Shown here in pieces: positions 33,622-41,802 of a DNA stretch of 64,000 nt. The stretch spans positions 1 through 64,000 of the forward strand of contig NZ_LOKX01000004.1 in the NCBI RefSeq assembly GCF_002211285.1, read 5' to 3'. Source of the stretch: Rhizobium sp. R635 (GTDB lineage Bacteria > Pseudomonadota > Alphaproteobacteria > Rhizobiales > Rhizobiaceae). Positions within the stretch are counted from its first letter, which is position 1. The number at the start of each line of letters is the position of its first letter. The translations under genes and the position numbers were made by a program. A model generated the notes under the pieces. That model saw nothing but the letters and a program-made list of their open reading frames with translations, did no database searches and was not told the origin of the DNA.

Positions 33622-34020
33622 ATGTTGGACAAGTCGATCAAGATTCCAGGGCCGGACCATCCGATCACCGTCGAGCACAATCTCTCCCGCGTCGTCGTCA
33701 CCGTCGGCGGCAGGACGATTGCCGATACCCACAATGCGCTGACGCTGCGCGAGGCCTCCTATCCGCCGGTGCAGTATATCCCGCGCGGGGATGTGGACAT
33801 GTCGCTGCTTCAGCGCACCGATCACAGCACGCATTGCCCTTACAAGGGGGATGCCTCCTATTACAGCATTGCGCTCGGCGGCGAGCGCTCCAAGAACGCC
33901 GTCTGGACCTACGAGGCGCCGCATGCCGCCGTCAGCAGCATCAAGGACCATCTCGCCTTCTATCCCGACCGGGTCGATGGAATCGAGGAAATGGCTTCGC
34001 CCGAGGCGGGCACCTTCTGA
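33622..34020 (+). CDS. DUF427 protein
   Basis: 132 residues from the ATG at 33622 (MLDKSIKIPGPDHPI); the longer frame upstream is not conserved-looking. It is a DUF427 domain with the family core VVVTVGGRTIADT, YPPVQYIPRGDVDM, HCPYKGDASYYSI and a tail with FYPDRV. DUF427 proteins are small, soluble and beta-rich, with no established activity. It stands alone; the next gene starts 129 bp later after a dispersed repeat. Confidence 0.88.
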   Translation: MLDKSIKIPGPDHPITVEHNLSRVVVTVGGRTIADTHNALTLREASYPPVQYIPRGDVDMSLLQRTDHSTHCPYKGDASYYSIALGGERSKNAVWTYEAPHAAVSSIKDHLAFYPDRVDGIEEMASPEAGTF

Positions 34021-34085
34021 TCCGGCCGAAGAAAGGGGGAACCACTTTTTGCATAATCCGGTGATGTCAGCCCGTACCAATTGAC

Positions 34086-34119
34086 AAACCGCTTCGCACT
34101 TTTCCCGGAATTGCTCTAG
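34086..34119. repeat. Dispersed repeat (GCTTCGCACTTTTCC core), copy 1
   Basis: 34086-34119 is the reverse complement of 37032-37065 apart from one base. It lies just upstream of the DUF922 gene. The shared core also resembles part of the hairpin repeat at 28332-28379. Confidence 0.65.
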
Positions 34120-34149
34120 TTTCGCGCGAAACATCATCCGGGGGCGTGC

Positions 34150-34746
34150 GTGACGAGACGTTTTCTATCCTATGTGCTGGCGGCGTTTTTCGCGTCAGCG
34201 CCTGTTGCATCGGCCGAATGGCAGGCGGTCGAAGAAGTGCGGCCCTATTCGATATCAGGCAAGACCGGAGCGGAGCTCTACGAATCGATCGGGGAGCGGG
34301 GGCCGAAGGCCGGTGTCACCGGCCGGGTCATCGCGCATACGACCTTCAAGCTGACCTGGACCCGGAAATACGAAACGCAGGGCAATGCCTGCGTGATCAC
34401 GACCAACCGGCCGAAGCTCATCATCACCTATACGCTGCCGAAACCGGCCGGCGATCTGCCGGCGGCCGTCAAGGGCAGCTGGGAAGCCTTCGTTTCAGGC
34501 GTTGCGGCGCATGAGCGGGTGCATGGCGACACCATCAAGGACATGGTTCGGGAAATCGAGGCGATGAGCATCGGCCTCACCGTCGCCGACGACCCCGATT
34601 GCAAGAAGATCCGGGTCGAACTGACCCGGCGCCTCGGCGAGATTTCCGCGAAGCAGCGTCAGCGCGGCCGCGACTTCGACAAGGTGGAAATGGGTGACGG
34701 CGGCAATATCCAGCAGCTCATCCTCAAGCTGGTGAATGGGCACTGA
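34150..34746 (+). CDS. Secreted DUF922 putative zinc protease
   Basis: 198 residues, GTG start at 34150. A signal peptide is clear (MTRRFLSYVLAAFFASAPVASA, cleavage near residue 22). The mature domain matches DUF922, predicted periplasmic metal-dependent peptidases: HERVH at 121-125 is the HExxH zinc motif. Conserved context includes TGRVIAHTTFKLTWTRKY and the cysteine pair at NACVI and DPDCKK, likely a disulfide. The substrate is unknown. It stands alone between DUF427 and DUF1428. Confidence 0.85.
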   Translation: MTRRFLSYVLAAFFASAPVASAEWQAVEEVRPYSISGKTGAELYESIGERGPKAGVTGRVIAHTTFKLTWTRKYETQGNACVITTNRPKLIITYTLPKPAGDLPAAVKGSWEAFVSGVAAHERVHGDTIKDMVREIEAMSIGLTVADDPDCKKIRVELTRRLGEISAKQRQRGRDFDKVEMGDGGNIQQLILKLVNGH

Positions 34747-34829
34747 TCGGGCGGGAAACCGACTTTGTCTGGACCTGTCCGCCCGGCCTCCTATCTCTCC
34801 GCTCACGAGGACAGCGGAGGAGAAATGCA

Positions 34830-35183
34830 ATGTCCTATGTCGATGGTTTCATCGTCGCGGTGCCGAAGGAGAATGTCGAGGCCTATAAGGAGTTCTCGAC
34901 GTTCGCGGGCTCGATCTGGAAGGAATATGGCGCACTCGAATATGTCGAATGCATCGGCGACGACGTGCCCTATGGCGAGCTGACATCCTTCCCGCGCGCC
35001 GTGCAGGCCACGGAGGACGAGGTGGTGGTGTTTTCCTGGATCACCTACCGGTCCCGGCAGGAGCGTGACGATATCAATGCCAAGGTGATGAACGATCCCC
35101 GGCTCAAGGGCGACCAATGGCAGATGCCGTTCGATGGCAAGCGCATGATCTATGGCGGCTTCGATACGCTGCTCAAGCTCTGA
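34830..35183 (+). CDS. DUF1428 protein
   Basis: 117 residues, the standard length of this family. It opens MSYVDGFIVAVPKENVEAYKEFSTFAGSIWKEYGALEYVECIGDD and ends MPFDGKRMIYGGFDTLLKL, both typical for DUF1428, a dimeric ferredoxin-like fold of unknown role. GGAGGAG precedes the ATG. A small hairpin (GTGTC/GACAC at 35189-35193 and 35199-35203) follows the stop and may end the message. It is monocistronic. Confidence 0.9.
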   Translation: MSYVDGFIVAVPKENVEAYKEFSTFAGSIWKEYGALEYVECIGDDVPYGELTSFPRAVQATEDEVVVFSWITYRSRQERDDINAKVMNDPRLKGDQWQMPFDGKRMIYGGFDTLLKL

Positions 35184-35324
35184 TCGACGTGTCTTTTTAG
35201 ACACGCGAAGGGCGCTGCAGGGCTTTCGTCGCACCAGTGCGTTCAGTCCGTTTCCGCCTGTGATATAGTCCCGCCGTAGGTTTGGTCAGGCCGCAGCGGC
35301 CGCCAGCCGATGAGGGAAACGGAT

Positions 35325-36077
35325 ATGCAGCGACGTGATTTCATCAAGGGAATGATTGTGCTCGGCGCCTGCCCGGCCTGCGCCAAGGCAGGCTTTGCGG
35401 CGGAGAGTGCGCATTGGAGCTATGAGGGCCAGTCCGGCCCCGACCACTGGGGCGCGATGGCGCCGGAGAATGCCGCCTGTTCGGCCGGTTCGCAGCAATC
35501 GCCGCTCGACCTGGCCGGCGCTGTCAAGGCGGAGCTTCCGCCGCTGGCGATCGACTGGAAGCCGGGCGGCAAGATGATCAATAACGGCCACACGATCCAG
35601 ATCAATATGCCTGGAGGCAGTGGGCTTTCGCGCGACGGCAGCCGCTACGAGCTGCTGCAATATCATTTTCATGCCCCGAGCGAGCATCATGTCGACGGCA
35701 GGAGCTTCCCGATGGAGGCGCATTTCGTCCACAAGCACAAGGAGACGGGCGCGCTTGGGGTGCTCGGCGTGTTCGTGACGCCGGGGGCGGCCAATGCAGG
35801 TTTTTCGCGGCTGGCGGCCGCCTTTCCGAAAACGGCAGGCGGCGAAGCCGCCGTGGAGGATGTCGACCCGAACGGCTTCCTGCCGAAGGAGCGCGCCTAC
35901 TGGTCTTATGAGGGGTCGCTGACGACGCCGCCCTGCAGCGAGATCGTCGACTGGATGGTGCTGAAGCAGCCGATCGAGGTCGACGAGAAGGACATTAAGG
36001 CTTTCACGGCGCTCTATCCGAGGAATGCCCGGCCGGTGCTCGCCGCCAACCGACGCTTCATCCTGTCCTCCTTTTAG
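35325..36077 (+). CDS. Periplasmic alpha-type carbonic anhydrase
   Basis: 250 residues from the ATG at 35325 (MQRRDFIKGMIVLG), preceded by GAGGGA. The N terminus looks like a twin-arginine signal (RRDFIK, hydrophobic stretch, cleavage near AGFAAES). The alpha-CA fold begins HWSYEGQSGPDHWG. The zinc histidines are in QYHFHAPSEHHVDG and EAHFVHKH, and the substrate-pocket segment YEGSLTTPPCSE is present. It interconverts CO2 and bicarbonate in the periplasm. Export by Tat would fit a metalloprotein folded before export; the Tat assignment is inference. Confidence 0.92.
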   Translation: MQRRDFIKGMIVLGACPACAKAGFAAESAHWSYEGQSGPDHWGAMAPENAACSAGSQQSPLDLAGAVKAELPPLAIDWKPGGKMINNGHTIQINMPGGSGLSRDGSRYELLQYHFHAPSEHHVDGRSFPMEAHFVHKHKETGALGVLGVFVTPGAANAGFSRLAAAFPKTAGGEAAVEDVDPNGFLPKERAYWSYEGSLTTPPCSEIVDWMVLKQPIEVDEKDIKAFTALYPRNARPVLAANRRFILSSF

Positions 36078-36165
36078 GGCAAGCTGGCTTGCCTGGGCAA
36101 GTCTTGACTTGTCGCTCACGGCGCGCCACCTCGCTGGCGGTATGCTTGCGAGATGGGAGAGCGCC

Positions 36166-36588
36166 TTGCCCCAGACGATCCTTACCCTGTCCACGCGTGG
36201 GCAGGGCCTTTACGAATTCACCGGTCAGGCGGCGGCCTTCGTCAGTTCCTCGGGGCAGGCGGAGGGGCTTCTGACCGTCTTCGTGCGCCATACCTCCTGT
36301 TCGCTCCTGATCCAGGAGAATGCCGATCCCGATGTGAAAACCGACCTTCTCTCCTTCTTCGGCCGCCTCGTGCCGCCGGCCTCCGATGCTTCGATGGGCT
36401 GGGTCATCCATAGGGACGAAGGGCCGGACGACATGCCGGCGCATATCAAATCGGCGCTGACGCAGGTTTCGATCGGCATTCCGGTTTCAAGCGGGCGCCT
36501 GACGCTCGGCACTTGGCAGGGCATCTACCTTTTCGAACATCGCGACCGGCCGCACCGGCGCGAAATCGTGCTGCATCTCAGCCCTTGA
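36166..36588 (+). CDS. YjbQ/UPF0047 family protein
   Basis: 140 residues from a TTG at 36166, chosen because GGGAG lies 7 nt upstream and it gives the usual family length; an ATG at 36142 adds 8 residues with no ribosome-binding site. The UPF0047 signature is complete: GLLTVFVRHTSCSLLIQENADPDV, the HRDEGPDDMPAHIK histidine cluster and LGTWQGIYLFEHR. The family is known for weak thiamine-phosphate synthase activity; its true role is not settled. It follows the carbonic anhydrase by 88 bp. Confidence 0.9.
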   Translation: MPQTILTLSTRGQGLYEFTGQAAAFVSSSGQAEGLLTVFVRHTSCSLLIQENADPDVKTDLLSFFGRLVPPASDASMGWVIHRDEGPDDMPAHIKSALTQVSIGIPVSSGRLTLGTWQGIYLFEHRDRPHRREIVLHLSP

Positions 36589-36725
36589 TACTCGCCTTTT
36601 CGGCATCATCCTCTTGTGAATGCAAACTGAATGGGCGGTTCGAACACCGTTCAGTTTACCGCGGTTACTGTCGAGACAATCCCTGAAGGGAGAGCTTAGG
36701 TCTTATCAATCGACGGAGACACCTC

Positions 36726-37031
36726 ATGACGCATTTCCTCACCAAGGCTTGCTTTGCCGCAGTGCTCGCCCTCTGCGCCATTCCGGCAACGGCTTCCACG
36801 GCGGCGGCCGCAGGGCCGCAGACGAACTTCATCGTCGAGGCGCAATACCATCGCCCGATCCGCGGGTGCTCTCCGATGCATGCGGTGCGCAAGGCGCGCG
36901 ACTTCGGTCTGCACAGAGCTCATATCACCCGCATGTCGCCGCGCGTCGTCGTCGTTGCCGGGCGTGACCGTCGCGGCTGGGACCGGATGGTCTTCGCCAA
37001 TGTCCGCGGCTGCCCGCTGATCCGGCGCTAA
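36726..37031 (+). CDS. Small secreted protein, tandem paralogue A
   Basis: 101 residues. A signal peptide (MTHFLTKACFAAVLALCAIPATASTAAAAG) precedes a mature part of about 70 residues with the pattern C-x-P-x5-ARDFGLHRAHITRMSPRVVVV, then GWDRMVFANVRGCPLIRR. The two cysteines probably pair. I do not recognise a named family. A second copy with the same layout lies 363 bp downstream, so this is a tandem duplication. The protein is periplasmic or secreted by prediction; its role is unknown. Confidence 0.7.
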   Translation: MTHFLTKACFAAVLALCAIPATASTAAAAGPQTNFIVEAQYHRPIRGCSPMHAVRKARDFGLHRAHITRMSPRVVVVAGRDRRGWDRMVFANVRGCPLIRR

Positions 37032-37161
37032 CTAGAGCAATTCCAGGAAAAGTGCGAAGCGGTTTTCTCAGGCAAAGCGCGAAGCGCTTTTGCCGGGAAT
37101 TGCGTAAATCCAAAAGGCTAGAGCGGTTCTGCGCTTCCGTGAAAAGCTGAACCGCTCTAGC
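37032..37161. repeat. Dispersed repeats between the secreted paralogues
   Basis: Two parts: 37032-37066 is the second copy of the repeat at 34086-34119 in opposite orientation. At 37117-37129 GCTAGAGCGGTTC pairs perfectly with 37149-37161. The two share the AGAGC start. They fill the gap between the tandem genes; the rest of the gap to 37394 shows no gene. Confidence 0.65.
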
Positions 37162-37394
37162 ACGACACGAAGGCTGAAAGTGTTGCAGTGTTCTGTGCGT
37201 CTTAAAAGACACTCGGCGCTGTAAGGGTTGCGGCCGGAGGCTCGATACGCCGCTTCCGGCCGTTTTGCCTTGACGGCGCCACTTTCCGCCGTCTCTTGTC
37301 AGATTCGTATAGGTGATTCCCAGACGACGCTTCGGCGTGATGGGATCGTGGGGAGGGCGGCTTGACCGCACCGACTTCAAAGGAGAGGTTTTTG

Positions 37395-37745
37395 ATGATG
37401 CATTTTCTGGCAAAGGCGGGTCTTGCCGCTATGCTGACCGTCGGCACTCTTGCCGGCACGGTGGCCCCGGCCGCCGCCCAGCTCAATATCATTATCGGCG
37501 AGCCGGATCGCGGTCCCCCGCCGCCGGATTACCGTCGTGTCCCGCCGCCGCAGGGCTACGGCCGCCGCCCGATGCGCGCCTGCGATCCGCGCCTTGCCGA
37601 AGACATGGCCCGTGACTACGGCTTCCGCCGCGCGCGCGTCGTCGACATCACCCCGCGCCGCGTCATCGTGCAGGGCTGGACACGTCGCGGCCCCGACGAG
37701 ATGAGCTTCGCCAACGTCCGCGGCTGCCCTCCGCTGCGCCGCTGA
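37395..37745 (+). CDS. Small secreted protein, tandem paralogue B
   Basis: 116 residues from the ATG at 37395, with AAGGAGAGG upstream. The signal peptide (MMHFLAKAGLAAMLTVGTLAGTVAPAAAQ) is followed by a proline-rich stretch that paralogue A lacks (PPPPDYRRVPPPQGYG), then the shared core: C-DPRLAEDMARDYGFRRARVVDITPRRVIVQGW and EMSFANVRGCPPLRR. The core aligns without gaps to the gene at 36726. A strong hairpin follows at 37808-37837. Function unknown. Confidence 0.7.
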   Translation: MMHFLAKAGLAAMLTVGTLAGTVAPAAAQLNIIIGEPDRGPPPPDYRRVPPPQGYGRRPMRACDPRLAEDMARDYGFRRARVVDITPRRVIVQGWTRRGPDEMSFANVRGCPPLRR

Positions 37746-37807
37746 TCGTTAAAGGATTGCCGCCTTGTCTTGTCGGGGCGGGGTTCCTTCGGAAAGTCTT
37801 TTATCCT

Positions 37808-37837
37808 GCGCCGCGCGTCTTCCCAGACGCGCGGCGC
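37808..37837. terminator. Strong GC hairpin after the secreted paralogues
   Basis: A perfect 13-bp stem (37808-37820 with 37825-37837) around TCCC, followed by TTAGTTT. It likely terminates the gene ending at 37745. Confidence 0.65.
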
Positions 37838-37870
37838 TTAGTTTGATGACAAGCCTTGCCAAGTCTCTGG

Positions 37871-37950
37871 CGTCATCCTCGGCCTTGTGCCGAGGATCTG
37901 CTGCCCTATCGACCGAAAGCAGATGCTCGGGACAAGCCCGAGCATGACGA
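37871..37950 (-). repeat. Dispersed rhizobial intergenic repeat, copy 2
   Basis: The reverse complement aligns with the element at 14363-14443, sharing the CGTCATGCTCGGGCTTGTCC start and the CGATAGGGCAG core. It carries two hairpins (CCTCGGC...GCCGAGG and GCTCGGG...CCCGAGC). It lies between converging genes. Confidence 0.7.
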
Positions 37951-38008
37951 ACGGTGGCTCTGCAGTCCGGACGCCGCGACTCTTTCCAGACGCGCGGCGC
38001 TTTCATAT

Positions 38009-38749
38009 TTATTGCTCGATCGCAAAGGTCACCGTGACGCTGACGGTGTAGTTGTTCTCGCCGCCCTGGACGGGAACGGCGGCGTCGGAGGCTTCCTTCA
38101 TCATCGTGGCGCGATAGACCGGCTGCGGCAGCGGGCGAGGTTCGTTCTCGTTGATCTCGATGATGCGGCCGAGCTTGACGCCGGCGGCTTCGCTCAGCGT
38201 CTTCGCCTTCTTGACCGCATTGGCGACGGCATTCTTGCGCGCCTCCTCCAGCGCGGTTTCCGGCTTGTCGTTGGTGAACTGGATATCGCCGCCCTGGTTG
38301 ATGCCGAGGCTGACGGACTGGTCGATCACCGCGCCGAGCCTGGAAAGATCACGCAGCCGGACGGTGACGGAATTGATGGTCTGGTAGCCGATCAACTGCG
38401 GCTGCTGCGGCTGGCCGTCCACCGGCTGCGGATAGTTGTATTGCGGCTGGATGGAGAAGCCCGAGGTCTGCAGGTCGCGCTCGGCGATGCCGCCATCCTT
38501 CAGCGCCTTCAGCACGTCGTTCATCGCCTTGTTGTTCTCGTCGAGCGCTTCGCGGGCGGTCTTGGCCTGCTTGACGACGGCAAGGTTGACGACGGCCATA
38601 TCGGGAGCGAGCGCCGATTCGCCGTCGCCCGTCACCGAGATCATGGGCTCGCGCGGCTTTGCCTCCTGCGCGAATGCGGGGGCCGCGCTGCCAAGCGGCA
38701 GGGCCAGAAGGGCAGTCATTACAAGAGTCTTGGTAAGAGTCGGCGCCAT
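38009..38749 (-). CDS. SIMPL/DUF541 periplasmic protein (BP26-like)
   Basis: 246 residues. A signal peptide (cleavage near PAFAQEA, residue 28) precedes a DUF541/SIMPL domain: ISVTGDGESALAPDMAVVNLAVVKQAKTAREALDENNKAM, the IQPQYNY segment and a C-terminal YTVSVTVTFAIEQ. Its closest known relative by eye is the Brucella periplasmic immunogen BP26/Omp28, which forms channel-like oligomers. The family is periplasmic and its role is unclear. It is transcribed leftwards, converging on the secreted paralogues. Confidence 0.9.
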   Translation of the reverse strand: MAPTLTKTLVMTALLALPLGSAAPAFAQEAKPREPMISVTGDGESALAPDMAVVNLAVVKQAKTAREALDENNKAMNDVLKALKDGGIAERDLQTSGFSIQPQYNYPQPVDGQPQQPQLIGYQTINSVTVRLRDLSRLGAVIDQSVSLGINQGGDIQFTNDKPETALEEARKNAVANAVKKAKTLSEAAGVKLGRIIEINENEPRPLPQPVYRATMMKEASDAAVPVQGGENNYTVSVTVTFAIEQ

Positions 38750-38973
38750 GTTTTCATTCCCTAGTTGTCGTTTCCCGGATGAACTTTCTGTCGGTTGATT
38801 GTGAAGCTATTGCGGCGGAAAGAGATGGGCGAGGCTGCAGAGAGAAAAATGTGGGTGCGGTCGCCGTCTAGACGAATGCTTTGGTAACAATTGTGCTGAG
38901 ATGTTCGTCATGTGGCTGGTGGCCTTGTATCAGCTGACGTAAGCTTTGGGAGCTAGTCAACGGAGCGGCAGCG

Positions 38974-39247
38974 GGTGAAAAAGCTACCACGTGAAGTATA
39001 TTTCTTTGTCGTTTTATGGGTGTTGTTTGCGCCGATCCTTGCGCTCTATTTCGCTTTGCAAATAGTTTATGTGAATATGGCGCATATAGATCCCGCAACG
39101 GTCGCAAATTTGGCGTTCTTATGGCCAGTTGTTGCGATCGCAGCTTTGAGTATATTGCTTCTATTGGAGTTGACGGCCTACTCTAAATTTAAAATGGGAT
39201 TTTTTTCTGCGTGGATCGAGCTATTTTTTATTTCCATCGGAAAGTAG
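38974..39247 (+). CDS. Small two-helix membrane protein
   Basis: 90 residues, GTG start at about 38975 (MKKLPREVYFFVV). Two hydrophobic segments are visible, near residues 9-32 and 45-65, with a basic N terminus. The sequence is markedly richer in A+T than the surrounding chromosome. No family recognised and no clear ribosome-binding site. It begins the accessory stretch that runs to the tRNA at 43850. It may be a real acquired gene or a chance frame in low-GC DNA. Confidence 0.45.
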
Positions 39248-39629
39248 AGGTTGGGCAAGGTAACGACCAATTCTAATCGCAAGAGGCTTATCGCTCTAAC
39301 GCTCGCCACATAAACCGCTGGTCCGGCGGTACCGCTTCCCAAATCCCGCAAACCTGTTAGCAAAGACGGCGGGTTAAGAAACAGGGCTTCCGGACACGAC
39401 GGCATCATCACCCGCTGCAACGACATGCGGCAGCCGCAGGCTTCGCTCATCTCTACGATATCAAGGTGGCGACCAAGGCCGACCAGCCCATTTCCAGCTG
39501 GGGCGAATCGGCATCGCCGGTCGTGAACTGAAGATGCACACCAGCCAGGGCAAGGCCATGCCTTACCCTGTGGCTAGCGGACGCGGTGCTTGAATTTAAG
39601 CGCCGAAATCATCCATGAAGGAGGGATGG
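39248..39629. other. Intergenic stretch with possible gene remnant
   Basis: No complete gene. A frame covering 39415-39530 reads AHLYDIKVATKADQPISSWG and then stops; it looks protein-like but has no start or recognisable family and may be a decayed gene. Otherwise nothing is seen. Confidence 0.3.
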
Positions 39630-39824
39630 ATGGCAGGCGTGCGCTCTTCGCGGGCTTCGCGGATGCGCTGGGGAACGGCACCGAGACCGCTGACGAAGCG
39701 CGTCAGGAGCCGGCGGTTGAAAAGTTTATGTATGGCACTCATGGCGATTCACTCATTCTTTTTTTTGTTAGCCGGCGGCATATATTTTGCGCAGGCTGCC
39801 ATAACAATGGGCATTTCGGCATAA
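39630..39824 (+). CDS. Small basic protein with C-terminal membrane segment
   Basis: 64 residues from the ATG at 39630, with AAGGAGG 5 nt upstream; in-frame ATG at 39615 is an alternative. The N-terminal half is very basic (RSSRASRMRWGTAPRPLTKRVRSRR split by few acidic residues) and the C-terminal half is one hydrophobic segment (MAIHSFFFLLAGGIYFAQAA). No family recognised. The good ribosome-binding site supports it, but short length leaves doubt. Confidence 0.4.
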   Translation: MAGVRSSRASRMRWGTAPRPLTKRVRSRRLKSLCMALMAIHSFFFLLAGGIYFAQAAITMGISA

Positions 39825-39975
39825 CTGCTATGCGCAGCCGTGCATGGCGATCACATTGACGTTAGAAGGGCGTGTTGGGGGCGGTCAGCTGCCATGAATC
39901 TTCGCCTGTGAACGCCGCGTCGTGGTAGATTGTGCGCTTGGGCTAAAGCCAGCCCCCTGCGAAGGAGAAGCTCAG

Positions 39976-40182
39976 ATGACCCGATTTTTCGCATTTGTCT
40001 TGACCGGAACGCTGATCGGCCTTGCCACGATCGCTTCGGGCTGCACCTCATCCGGAAGTGCCGATTACACGTCGTCGATTGACGGCGGTTACTATGGCGG
40101 CGGTTATTACGAGCGTCAGCCGCTTAATCCCGCTTGCGGGGGCGGGTTCAGACCGAGCGATGGCCGCTCTTGCAGCTACTAA
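39976..40182 (+). CDS. Small lipoprotein
   Basis: 68 residues from the ATG at 39976 (MTRFFAFVLTG), with GAAGGAGAAG upstream. The signal peptide ends in a lipobox-like ASGC (cysteine at residue 23), so a lipid-anchored protein is expected. The mature part is rich in Tyr and Gly (GGYYGGGYYERQPLNPACGG) and ends in a cysteine-containing tail. A partial second copy of its 3' part is seen at 41079-41110. Function unknown. Confidence 0.6.
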   Translation: MTRFFAFVLTGTLIGLATIASGCTSSGSADYTSSIDGGYYGGGYYERQPLNPACGGGFRPSDGRSCSY

Positions 40183-40312
40183 ACGCGCGCAATCACCTCG
40201 GAGAATATGTCCGCTACCGTACATTCCTGCGTGTGTGTCTTTGGCGTTACAGCTATCTGTTGAGATGGGCTGTATCCTTTGGTTGTATTCTCATGCCATG
40301 GGGTAAACGAAA

Positions 40313-40936
40313 ATGAAGCTAGCTATCGCCACCACTCTCGTAGCACTGGTTGCATCGACCGCATTTGCCGCCGATGCCGTGCAGGACGTACCGGCGGCAC
40401 CTGTTGCGGCTGCACCTGTTTTCACCTGGTCTGGCCCGTATTTCGGTATCGATGGCGGCGCCGCGTGGCTCAACGGTGACTTCAGTGCCGGCGGCGCCAG
40501 CGATTCTCAAGACTTCAACGGCGGCGTTTTCGGTGGATTCGCGGGCTACAACTTCCAGTTCGACAGCATCGTCGTCGGCATCGAGGGCAATCTCGAATAC
40601 AACTGGAACGAAGAGGAAGTGCTGGGCGGGGACGCCGGGACCGATTGGGCCGGCGCCGTTCGCGGCCGTGTCGGCTACGCCTTCGACAGAGCGCTGCTTT
40701 ACGGCGCAGCCGGCTGGGCCACCACGCGCGGATATGTCGACCTGCCGGGACTGGACAAGGAAACGGAGACCTTCAACGGCTACACCGTCGGAGCCGGCGT
40801 CGACTTCGCCATTACCAACAACATCTTCGCCCGCGGCGAATATCGGTTCAATGACTTCGGCGAGAAAGACGTTCTGGGTGTTGATGTCGATCTCGATCAG
40901 CACGAAGTCAAGTTTGGTATTGGTGTGAAGTTCTAA
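40313..40936 (+). CDS. Outer membrane beta-barrel protein, Omp25/Omp31-like
   Basis: 207 residues. A signal peptide (MKLAIATTLVALVASTAFAAD) is followed by the typical start of Rhizobiales eight-stranded porin-like proteins (FTWSGPYFGIDGGAAWLNG). Strand pairs follow: GVFGGFAGYNFQFDSIVVGIEGNLEYNW, GRVGYAFDRALLYGAAGWA, TVGAGVDFAITNNIFARGEYRFNDF. It ends in KFGIGVKF with the C-terminal phenylalanine used for outer-membrane assembly. Relatives include Brucella Omp25/Omp31 and rhizobial RopB. It is an abundant surface protein by family; a terminator follows. Confidence 0.9.
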   Translation: MKLAIATTLVALVASTAFAADAVQDVPAAPVAAAPVFTWSGPYFGIDGGAAWLNGDFSAGGASDSQDFNGGVFGGFAGYNFQFDSIVVGIEGNLEYNWNEEEVLGGDAGTDWAGAVRGRVGYAFDRALLYGAAGWATTRGYVDLPGLDKETETFNGYTVGAGVDFAITNNIFARGEYRFNDFGEKDVLGVDVDLDQHEVKFGIGVKF

Positions 40937-40962
40937 GGACTGGGCGTTAGATTGGTGGCGAG

Positions 40963-40990
40963 AAAGCCTCGCTGAGATGGCGGGGCTTTT
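40963..40990 (+). terminator. Omp gene terminator
   Basis: AAAGCCTCGC (40963-40972) pairs with GCGGGGCTTT (40980-40989), one G-U pair, 7-nt loop, 27 bp after the stop. The T-run is short. Confidence 0.6.
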
Positions 40991-41325
40991 GCGTTCAAGA
41001 AAGGTCTATTACAGTCCGTACCGATACTTAAAATCTCTTACCTTCGACATGAAGTGTAAAGAGCCGCTGGTTCCCGATGAGCGTCAGCCGCTCAATCCGG
41101 CTTGGGAGCGGTTGATTCTTAAATTGCGTGATATGAGCTATCTTGTCTGACTGGATCGTCGCAACGTTCGGCGAAGGCGATTGCAGGTCGCCTGTTCGAC
41201 TTGTCAACCCTCCCATTGTAGATTTCGTTGAAATAACGCACTATCCGCGGAATCCGATGGGATTCGGTATTCCGTTACTCGTCCCGTCCATCGGTTGAAA
41301 CGACGGATCGGTTTGGAGGATTTTT
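40991..41325. other. Intergenic stretch with lipoprotein-gene fragment
   Basis: No intact gene. At 41079-41110 the sequence GAGCGTCAGCCGCTCAATCC closely repeats 40111-40139 inside the lipoprotein gene, so this is a broken duplicate. The GTG at 41326 has GGAGG close upstream. Confidence 0.5.
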
Positions 41326-41802
41326 GTGGCCTATAGCCCGATCAAAGTTGCAAATGCCATGATTGAAGAGGCGCAGCGAGATGGAGGTCGTGCACTTACA
41401 CCCCTCCAGTTAATTAAGCTCGTCTACATTGCTCACGGCTGGGCATTCGTCTTTCTGCAGGAACCCCTGATTAATGAACCTGTTCAAGCATGGCAATATG
41501 GGCCGGTTAGCCCTACGCTCTATTACGCCGTGCGCGGATATCGAGCTTCACCGATAGCCACTCCGATCCCGGGTGATGCAGACCCTCAGGTTCTCTCTGG
41601 TCGCGCTCGAGAGCTTATTCACGCGGTCTACGAGCGCTATAAGCACTTGTCTGGGACGCAACTCTCGGGTCTTACTCATATGCCCAATACTCCTTGGTCA
41701 ATTACTTGGGAATCTAGGGGCAGGAACGGAATTATTCCGAATGATCTCATCTCTACGCATTACAACCAGCGCTTCCAGGAGATGAGCAGGACGAATGGTT
41801 GA
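41326..41802 (+). CDS. Panacea-domain (DUF4065, SocA-like) protein, putative antitoxin
   Basis: 158 residues, GTG start at 41326 with GGAGG 7 nt upstream. The Panacea/DUF4065 core is clear: MAYSPIKVANAMIEEAQ, then LTPLQLIKLVYIAHGWAF near residues 24-41, and the PVQAWQYGPVSPTLYYAV segment near residues 51-68. Panacea domains serve as antitoxins of very different toxins (PanA systems; Caulobacter SocA is a relative). The next gene overlaps it by 8 bp and encodes a small membrane protein, a possible toxin. Base composition is lower in G+C than the core chromosome. The antitoxin role is inferred from the family and gene layout. Confidence 0.8.
   Translation: MAYSPIKVANAMIEEAQRDGGRALTPLQLIKLVYIAHGWAFVFLQEPLINEPVQAWQYGPVSPTLYYAVRGYRASPIATPIPGDADPQVLSGRARELIHAVYERYKHLSGTQLSGLTHMPNTPWSITWESRGRNGIIPNDLISTHYNQRFQEMSRTNG

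Noticed and set aside
39415..39530. Protein-like frame AHLYDIKVATKADQPISSWG, as a decayed secretion or enzyme gene
   Set aside because: No start, no full domain and no match that I can name; noted only as a possible remnant.
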